Part shown: one piece after another, positions 1-4,088 of the stretch | How the letters are laid out: each line of letters starts with the position of its first letter | How positions within the stretch are numbered: position 1 is the stretch's first letter | Assembly: GCA_964607675.1 (NCBI GenBank) | Contig: CAZSLC010000045.1 | Span: forward strand, 1 to 6,096 | Reading direction: 5' to 3' | DNA: 6,096 nt | From: CAZSLC01 sp964607675 | GTDB lineage: Bacteria > Bacteroidota > Bacteroidia > Bacteroidales > UBA932 | Position numbers and translations under genes: made by a program | Notes under the pieces: generated by a model | What the model was told of the DNA's origin: nothing | What the model saw: the letters and a program-made list of their open reading frames with translations, nothing else | The model's database searches: none

Positions 1-298
1 CAATCTTTTTTGCTATTGATAAATCGCTAATGGCCTCTGGCAAGAATAATGAATATATCCCCCATAATGCAACGAATAAAAGGGTAATAAGCCCACTTTT
101 AAATTTAGAAAAATACTCTTCCAGAAAAAGGAGTAATGCCACGCTCAGAATAGACCCTATCGAAAAAAAAGCCCACCACCCTATTGGAACAAAAGCAAAA
201 TTGTCATTATATATCGCTATAAAAGCAAGTGCGGCAACCCCCAATACAAGCAAAACGCTTATGGGGAACCGCCGCACCAATTCTTTACATCTTATCAT
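1..298 (-). CDS. Partial integral membrane protein, N-terminal 99 residues, possibly DUF4153 family
   Basis: An open frame runs from ATG at 298 leftwards off the window edge without a stop. It starts MIRCKELVRRFPISVLL and shows three hydrophobic stretches at about residues 12-30, 38-58 and 69-86, separated by short polar loops (NDNF, EEYFSKFKSG). This is the pattern of a polytopic inner-membrane protein. The short basic head followed by RFP and a first helix resembles the start of Bacteroidetes DUF4153 proteins, but that is recall and not a search result; no function is known to me. The start overlaps the 3' end of fba by 14 bases, so it is probably co-transcribed and translationally coupled to it. 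In-frame ATGs at 313 and 316 are alternative starts. The C-terminal part lies outside the window. The plus-strand frame over the same bases gives a lysine/asparagine-rich peptide with no family resemblance and is taken as a shadow. Confidence 0.65.
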   Translation of the reverse strand, partial: MIRCKELVRRFPISVLLVLGVAALAFIAIYNDNFAFVPIGWWAFFSIGSILSVALLLFLEEYFSKFKSGLITLLFVALWGIYSLFLPEAISDLSIAKKI

Positions 299-1247
299 TG
301 CTACCGAGAACATCATAAATCTTGTGTTTATAAAGTTCTTTGAGCTTATCTCTTGCAGGCCCTAAATATTTACGTGGGTCAAATTCTTCTGGTTTTTCAA
401 CAAAAACCTTCCTAATAGCAGCGGTCATCGCAAGACGTCCATCACTGTCAATATTGATTTTACATACAGCAGATTTGGCAGCAGCACGTAACTGATCTTC
501 AGGAATACCGATAGAATCTTTCAATTTCCCACCATAATGGTTGATCTCTGCTACTATATCTTGAGGTACTGATGATGAGCCGTGAAGAACAATAGGGAAT
601 CCAGGTATACGTTTTTCGATCTCTGCAAGGATATCGAGCCTTATTTGTGGCTTTTGTCCTGGTTTAAATTTGAAAGCACCATGAGATGTTCCGATAGAGA
701 TTGCCAAAGAGTCAACACCAGTCTTTTTAACAAAATCTTCTACTTCATCAGGTTGTGTATATGTATGAGCCTCTGCCTTAACATCATCTTCGACACCAGC
801 AAGGACTCCAAGTTCACCTTCAACAGTTACATCAAATTTGTGTGCATACTCAACTACTTTTTTAGTAAGGGCTACATTCTCGTCATAAGGAAGATGCGAT
901 CCGTCAATCATCACCGATGAGAAGCCATATTCTATACATGATTTGCAAAGTTCAAATGTATCCCCATGATCAAGGTGCAATACAATAGGAACATTGCAGC
1001 CAAGTTCTTTTGCATATTCAACAGCTCCTTGAGCCAAGTATCTTAGAATAGTTTGATTAGCATACTTCCTTGCTCCGCTCGAAACCTGAAGGATAACTGG
1101 AGATTTGGTCTCTACACAAGCCGCTACAATAGCCTGCATTTGTTCCATGTTATTAAAATTGAATGCAGGGATGGCATATCCCCCTTTCACTGCTTTAGCA
1201 AACAAATCTCTCGAGTTTACTAATCCTAAATTTTTGTACGAAATCAT
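285..1247 (-). CDS. fba: Class II fructose-1,6-bisphosphate aldolase (type B, zinc-dependent)
   Basis: Reversibly cleaves fructose 1,6-bisphosphate to glyceraldehyde 3-phosphate and dihydroxyacetone phosphate in cytosolic glycolysis and gluconeogenesis. The 320-residue protein has the family signatures in order: AIPAFNFNN (25-33), the HLDHGDT motif (91-97) with catalytic Asp93 and zinc ligand His94, VEGELG (142-147), GTSHG (186-190) with zinc ligand His189, LHGSSS (221-226) with zinc ligand His222, and the phosphate/substrate-binding NIDSD (265-269). It ends with the conserved PRKYLGPARDKLKELYKHKI stretch. I chose ATG 1247 (MISYKNLGL), which matches family N-termini; the frame stays open to 1304, but the extra residues come from AT-rich leader DNA. 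As recalled, Bacteroides homologues are about 334 residues; the difference seems to lie in a shorter loop after GTSHGAFKF. The downstream membrane-protein gene overlaps its end. A Bacteroidetes-type promoter is visible upstream. Confidence 0.97.
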   Translation of the reverse strand: MISYKNLGLVNSRDLFAKAVKGGYAIPAFNFNNMEQMQAIVAACVETKSPVILQVSSGARKYANQTILRYLAQGAVEYAKELGCNVPIVLHLDHGDTFELCKSCIEYGFSSVMIDGSHLPYDENVALTKKVVEYAHKFDVTVEGELGVLAGVEDDVKAEAHTYTQPDEVEDFVKKTGVDSLAISIGTSHGAFKFKPGQKPQIRLDILAEIEKRIPGFPIVLHGSSSVPQDIVAEINHYGGKLKDSIGIPEDQLRAAAKSAVCKINIDSDGRLAMTAAIRKVFVEKPEEFDPRKYLGPARDKLKELYKHKIYDVLGSNDKM

Positions 1248-1258
1248 AATAGTATATT

Positions 1259-1270
1259 TTAACGTGTTAA
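1259..1270. repeat. 12-bp dyad TTAACGTGTTAA in the fba leader
   Basis: Perfect 5-bp arms TTAAC/GTTAA flank a 2-bp centre (GT). The dyad lies between the predicted fba transcription start and its ATG, 12 bases upstream of the start codon. A 2-base loop makes a poor RNA hairpin, so a protein-binding site is more likely than an RNA structure. Short AT-rich dyads also arise by chance, so this is a weak call. Confidence 0.25.
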
Positions 1271-1290
1271 TATCAAGTATGTAATTTTTC

Positions 1291-1323
1291 TTTGCAATAA
1301 TCATACAAAAATAGATATTTTTG
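1291..1323 (+). promoter_or_regulatory. Candidate housekeeping promoter of the creatininase-gmk-nadD operon
   Basis: TTTG at 1291-1294, a 21-base spacer and TATTTTTG at 1316-1323 match the Bacteroidetes -33/-7 promoter form TTTG-N19-21-TAnnTTTG in every fixed position. Transcription would start near 1328-1331, giving a short leader before ATG 1347. This decides the start of the downstream gene: a GTG at 1323 in the same frame lies inside the -7 element and cannot be in the transcript. Confidence 0.6.
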
Positions 1324-1337
1324 TGGTAAATATTAAA
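1306..1337 (-). promoter_or_regulatory. Candidate housekeeping promoter of fba
   Basis: Read on the minus strand, TATTTTTG at 1313-1306 matches the Bacteroidetes -7 consensus TAnnTTTG exactly. Twenty bases upstream, TTTA at 1337-1334 is a one-mismatch version of the -33 TTTG. Transcription would start near 1300 and give a leader of about 50 bases before ATG 1247. The -7 element forms one arm of the dyad shared with the divergent promoter. The -33 match is weak. Confidence 0.45.
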
Positions 1338-1346
1338 TCATTTTCT

Positions 1347-2111
1347 ATGGAACCTTATAATTTAGCTCATAATAATTGGCAAAATGTCAAAAATCAAGAG
1401 TATAAAATAGCTATTTTACCAATCGGTGCAACAGAGGCTCACAACTACCATCTACCATACGGAACAGACACGATGTTAGCAGAGAAGGTTGCCCTCGATT
1501 CTGCAAAATACGCATGGGAGCGTGGTGCTAAGAGTGTAGTTCTCCCTCCAATTCCTTATGGTGTAAACAATGGACAAATGGATATTATGCTTTGCATGAA
1601 TATGAACCCTTCTACCCATAAGAAGATTCTCGAAGACATTCTTCAAGTGCTCAGCGGACATGGTTTCAAAAAGCTCGTCATCCTCAACGGCCACGGTGGA
1701 AATGATTTCAAACCTATCATCAGAGAGCTCTCCCTCGAATATCCCGAAATATTGATTGTAAATATCAATTGGTGGAATGCTTGCAATGTCAATGATTACT
1801 TCGAAGAGCCTGGCGACCATGCTGGTGAAGAGGAGACCTCTTGTATGCAAGCGTACCGCCCTGATTTGGTCCTCCCTTTGGAAATGGCTGGAGGTGGCAC
1901 AGAGCACACAATGAAAATCAAAGGGTTGAAGAAAAAATGGGCATGGCTGCCTCGCAAATGGCGCCTTACCACTGATGATACTGGAGTGGGGTGTCCGTAT
2001 GCATCTACCCCAGAGAAAGGAGAGAGGTTTTTGAAGGATTGCATCAAGGAGATTGGACAATTCTTAGTCGATTTTAGCAAAATCGAGAAGGAAAGCGACC
2101 TGTATGAATAG
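1347..2111 (+). CDS. Creatininase-family amidohydrolase, substrate unknown
   Basis: A 254-residue metal-dependent amidohydrolase of the creatininase fold; the family includes creatinine amidohydrolase, the mycofactocin peptidase MftE and the archaeal FAPy deformylase ArfB. Visible signatures are PIGATEAHNYHLPYGTD (25-41) with metal ligands Glu30, His32 and Asp41 at the same spacing as Glu34/His36/Asp45 of Pseudomonas creatininase, ILNGHGGND (112-120) with His116, and GDHAGEEETS (156-165) with acidic residues expected near the metal site. There is no signal peptide or membrane segment, so it should be cytosolic. ATG 1347 (MEPYNLAHNN) is preferred over GTG 1323, which sits in the promoter. Its last 8 bases overlap the gmk start, suggesting coupled translation. 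True creatininase activity is not implied; the neighbourhood hints at a purine or nucleotide link, but that is inference. Confidence 0.9.
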   Translation: MEPYNLAHNNWQNVKNQEYKIAILPIGATEAHNYHLPYGTDTMLAEKVALDSAKYAWERGAKSVVLPPIPYGVNNGQMDIMLCMNMNPSTHKKILEDILQVLSGHGFKKLVILNGHGGNDFKPIIRELSLEYPEILIVNINWWNACNVNDYFEEPGDHAGEEETSCMQAYRPDLVLPLEMAGGGTEHTMKIKGLKKKWAWLPRKWRLTTDDTGVGCPYASTPEKGERFLKDCIKEIGQFLVDFSKIEKESDLYE

Positions 2112-2679
2112 AAACAGCAATAAAAGGGTAATAATTTTTTCTGCTCCTTCTGGGGCAGGAAAAAGCACTATTGTCTCTCATCTACTTAAAGAGTTCCCCA
2201 CTTTACAATTCTCAATATCTGCCACATCAAGGGCTCCACGTGGAAAAGAGTGCAATGGAAAAGAGTATTATTTCTTCACCTCAGAGCAATTTAAGGAGCT
2301 TATTTCAAGGGATGAATTGGTTGAATATGAAGAGGTTTACTCTGGCTCCTACTACGGAACCCTCCGTTCGGAGGTGGAGAGAATTTGGGGTAATGGGGGA
2401 ACTATTGTATTTGACATAGATGTCAAGGGTGGTGTCAACCTTAAAAAACTTTTTGGTAAGCAGGCCCTCGCTATTTTCATCAAGCCACCATCTATTGAGA
2501 TCCTTCGCCAAAGGCTCAATAGTAGAAAGACAGATACGGCAGAGGCCATTGAAATAAGGGTGGCAAAAGCGGCAGAAGAGCTAACCTACGAATCATATTT
2601 CGACTACATATTGGTCAATGACAACCTGCATGAGGCCCTCTTAGAGGCAGAAAAGGTTGTTAAAAATTTTATAAAATGA
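2104..2679 (+). CDS. gmk: Guanylate kinase
   Basis: Phosphorylates GMP and dGMP to GDP and dGDP with ATP in the cytosol, an essential step in guanine nucleotide supply. The 191-residue protein has typical family length. It begins with a beta strand and P-loop APSGAGKST (14-22), followed by the GMP-binding segment ISATSRAPRGKE (38-49) and NGKEYYFF (51-58), the conserved YYGT (83-86), the FDIDVKGG strand (103-110) and an arginine-containing lid (RLNSRKTD, 137-144, and IEIR, 149-152). All key motifs are intact. The ATG lies within the last codons of the creatininase gene (8-base overlap) and the stop overlaps the nadD start as ATGA, so all three are almost certainly one operon. No internal promoter is needed. 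Confidence 0.97.
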   Translation: MNRNSNKRVIIFSAPSGAGKSTIVSHLLKEFPTLQFSISATSRAPRGKECNGKEYYFFTSEQFKELISRDELVEYEEVYSGSYYGTLRSEVERIWGNGGTIVFDIDVKGGVNLKKLFGKQALAIFIKPPSIEILRQRLNSRKTDTAEAIEIRVAKAAEELTYESYFDYILVNDNLHEALLEAEKVVKNFIK

Positions 2680-3227
2680 CTTGTGCCCTCTATTTTGGAT
2701 CATTCAACCCACTGCACTATGGCCACATCGCAATAGCAAGGTACCTCATTGAGAAATGCAATGTTGATCAGGTACGGTTAGTCCTCTCTCCGAAAAATCC
2801 TTTAAAAGATGCTAAAGTCCTCTCCTCCCCAGAGATTCGTCTGAAAAATCTCAGAGACGAAGTGGCACATCTTGTTGAATCGGGAGATTTCCCCCTTGGG
2901 AAAATTGAAGTCTCCGATATCGAATTTCACCTCCCTACACCCCTCTACACCATCAATACCCTACTCCATTTCAAAGAGAATGAGACTGATAAGAGATTTA
3001 TCCTTATCATCGGAGGGGACAATATTGCAATCATTGAAGATTGGCACCGATGGAGAGACCTCCTGGAGATGTTTGAAGTGTGGGTATATCCACGAAGGGG
3101 GTACGATGCAGAGGCACTATGCCATCACTACTCTGCGCTCTCTTCCAAAATCAAGCTACGCTTCCTCGCCGAAGCTCCGTTGTATGATATCTCCTCTACC
3201 GAAATACGAGAGGGCATAGGGAATTAA
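2676..3227 (+). CDS. nadD: Nicotinate-nucleotide adenylyltransferase
   Basis: Transfers AMP from ATP to nicotinate mononucleotide to form deamido-NAD, the penultimate step of NAD biosynthesis in the cytosol. The nucleotidyltransferase signature GSFNPLHYGH (8-17) sits at the N-terminus, SPKNPLK (38-44) and IIGGDN (111-116) followed by EDWHRW (121-126) are the usual NadD core segments, and the phosphate-binding ISSTEIR (172-178) is at the C-terminus. The protein is 183 residues and stops five residues after ISSTEIR (EGIGN). As recalled, Bacteroides homologues carry some 15-20 further residues, ending in a short helix, so the tail is short, but all catalytic motifs are present. The start overlaps the gmk stop in ATGA. 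The stop codon overlaps that of the convergent pseudouridine synthase gene, leaving no space for a terminator. Confidence 0.95.
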   Translation: MTCALYFGSFNPLHYGHIAIARYLIEKCNVDQVRLVLSPKNPLKDAKVLSSPEIRLKNLRDEVAHLVESGDFPLGKIEVSDIEFHLPTPLYTINTLLHFKENETDKRFILIIGGDNIAIIEDWHRWRDLLEMFEVWVYPRRGYDAEALCHHYSALSSKIKLRFLAEAPLYDISSTEIREGIGN

Positions 3228-3946
3228 TCTACTACCATCGCTTCCATATCCGAAGGGGCAACGACTGTTATTTTTTCTTTTCTGGTAGGGTGAGTAAGCG
3301 TGACACTACGGGCATGCAATGAGATACCACCATCCTTATTGGAACGACGTGCTCCATATTTGAGGTCCCCTTTTATTGGTGACCCTATGGCAGAGAGCTG
3401 AGCCCTAATTTGATGGTGACGACCTGTAAGAAGCTCCACCTCAACCAAATAATAACTTTTTGTTGCTCCAAGGACTCTATATTTCAACCGAGCCTCCTTA
3501 GCTCCCTCTTTTGGCTTATCGTAGGGATATGACTTATTTTGTTTCTCATTGCGAAGCAGATAGTGAACCAGCTCACCACTTTGTTCAGGTGGGCATTTTT
3601 CCACCAAAGCCCAATATATTTTCTTCATTTCCCCATTTCTGAAAGACTCATTGAGTCGCTCCAAGGCCTTTGATGTTTTGGCAAAAATGGCTACCCCACT
3701 GACAGGTCTGTCAAGTCGATGCGGCACCCCCATAAACACTCTACCAGGCTTGCTATCTCGCTGCGCTATAAAGGCTTTTAAGGTCTCTGAAAGGGCCTCG
3801 TCCCCAGTTTTATCCCCTTGCACAATCTCCCCCACCTTTTTATTAATTATCAATATGTGATTATCTTCATAGAGAATACGACTTGTTATATCGTTAAACT
3901 CCTGCTCCGAGATAGTACGGTAGCTTATAAATTCAGTTTGTTCCAT
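3224..3946 (-). CDS. RluA-family RNA pseudouridine synthase without S4 domain
   Basis: Converts specific uridines in rRNA or tRNA to pseudouridine; the target site cannot be told from sequence. The 240-residue protein carries ILYEDNHILIINKKVGEIVQ (24-43), the active-site motif HRLDRPVSG (76-84) with catalytic Asp79, KKIYWALVE (108-116) with the conserved Tyr111, and LLTGRHHQIRAQL (172-184). There is no N-terminal S4 RNA-binding domain, as in the short single-domain members. ATG 3946 (MEQTEFISYR) is preferred over ATG 3979, which would add the hydrophobic leader MIIILLLCTII encoded by AT-rich intergenic DNA. I see no strong Bacteroidetes -7 match upstream on this strand. It converges on nadD with overlapping stops and diverges from dnaK. 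Confidence 0.93.
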   Translation of the reverse strand: MEQTEFISYRTISEQEFNDITSRILYEDNHILIINKKVGEIVQGDKTGDEALSETLKAFIAQRDSKPGRVFMGVPHRLDRPVSGVAIFAKTSKALERLNESFRNGEMKKIYWALVEKCPPEQSGELVHYLLRNEKQNKSYPYDKPKEGAKEARLKYRVLGATKSYYLVEVELLTGRHHQIRAQLSAIGSPIKGDLKYGARRSNKDGGISLHARSVTLTHPTRKEKITVVAPSDMEAMVVD

Positions 3947-3989
3947 AATAATTGTGCAAAGCAATAAAATAATAATCATTTAAACAATA

Positions 3990-4002
3990 TGACACAATGT
4001 CA
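3990..4002. promoter_or_regulatory. 13-bp palindrome TGACACAATGTCA upstream of dnaK, candidate operator or activator site
   Basis: Perfect 5-bp arms TGACA/TGTCA flank CAA. It is centred 93 bases before the dnaK ATG and about 55 bases upstream of the start site implied by the sigma-54-like element. It is followed by a nine-T run (4012-4020). Its form suits a dimeric regulator. It is not CIRCE (TTAGCACTC-N9-GAGTGCTAA), the HrcA operator often found at heat-shock genes. The regulator is unknown. Confidence 0.4.
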
Positions 4003-4023
4003 GTTTGGTGGTTTTTTTTTGCT

Positions 4024-4040
4024 TTGGCACAATCTTCGAT
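4024..4040 (+). promoter_or_regulatory. Sigma-54-like -24/-12 promoter candidate for dnaK
   Basis: TTGGCAC (4024-4030) is a perfect -24 element of the sigma-54 consensus TTGGCACg-N4-TTGCA. At the right distance the sequence reads TCGAT (4036-4040), which keeps the -13 G and flanking T but not the -12 C. The implied start is near 4051, giving a 38-base leader before ATG 4089. No TAnnTTTG element is found at suitable distance from either TTTG (4004-4007 or 4023-4026), so a housekeeping promoter is not obvious. The -12 half is degenerate, so this is tentative. Confidence 0.35.
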
Positions 4041-4088
4041 ATAAAGAGAGCATAACAATTTAGAAACAATTAAAAATTTATAAATATT

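Noticed and set aside
30..365. Plus-strand frame of 111 residues over the left end
   Set aside because: It is antisense to the membrane-protein frame, whose hydrophobic-segment pattern is clearly protein-like, and to the end of fba. Its own product has no recognisable motif.
582..920. Plus-strand frame of 112 residues inside fba
   Set aside because: Fully antisense to well-conserved aldolase motifs (HLDHGD is just outside, GTSHG and VEGELG inside); a shadow of the real gene.
1476..2080. Long minus-strand frames antisense to the creatininase gene
   Set aside because: The plus strand carries intact family motifs throughout; the antisense products have no family resemblance and no promoter.
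3193..3280. Terminator for either convergent gene around the shared stops
   Set aside because: Only weak stems were found (for example CCTCT/AGAGG at 3193-3213 with an 11-base loop), and the T-rich stretch near 3269-3280 is not directly preceded by a good hairpin.
3947..3979. N-terminal extension of the pseudouridine synthase to ATG 3979
   Set aside because: The added residues MIIILLLCTII are encoded by AT-rich leader DNA and are unlike the start of a soluble RNA-modifying enzyme.
3990..4020. Palindrome plus nine-T run as an intrinsic terminator
   Set aside because: The 5-bp stem is separated from the T-run by nine bases, and no plus-strand gene ends just upstream. A regulatory role for dnaK fits better.
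3947..4088. CIRCE/HrcA operator upstream of dnaK
   Set aside because: No TTAGCACTC-N9-GAGTGCTAA or close variant is present on either strand.
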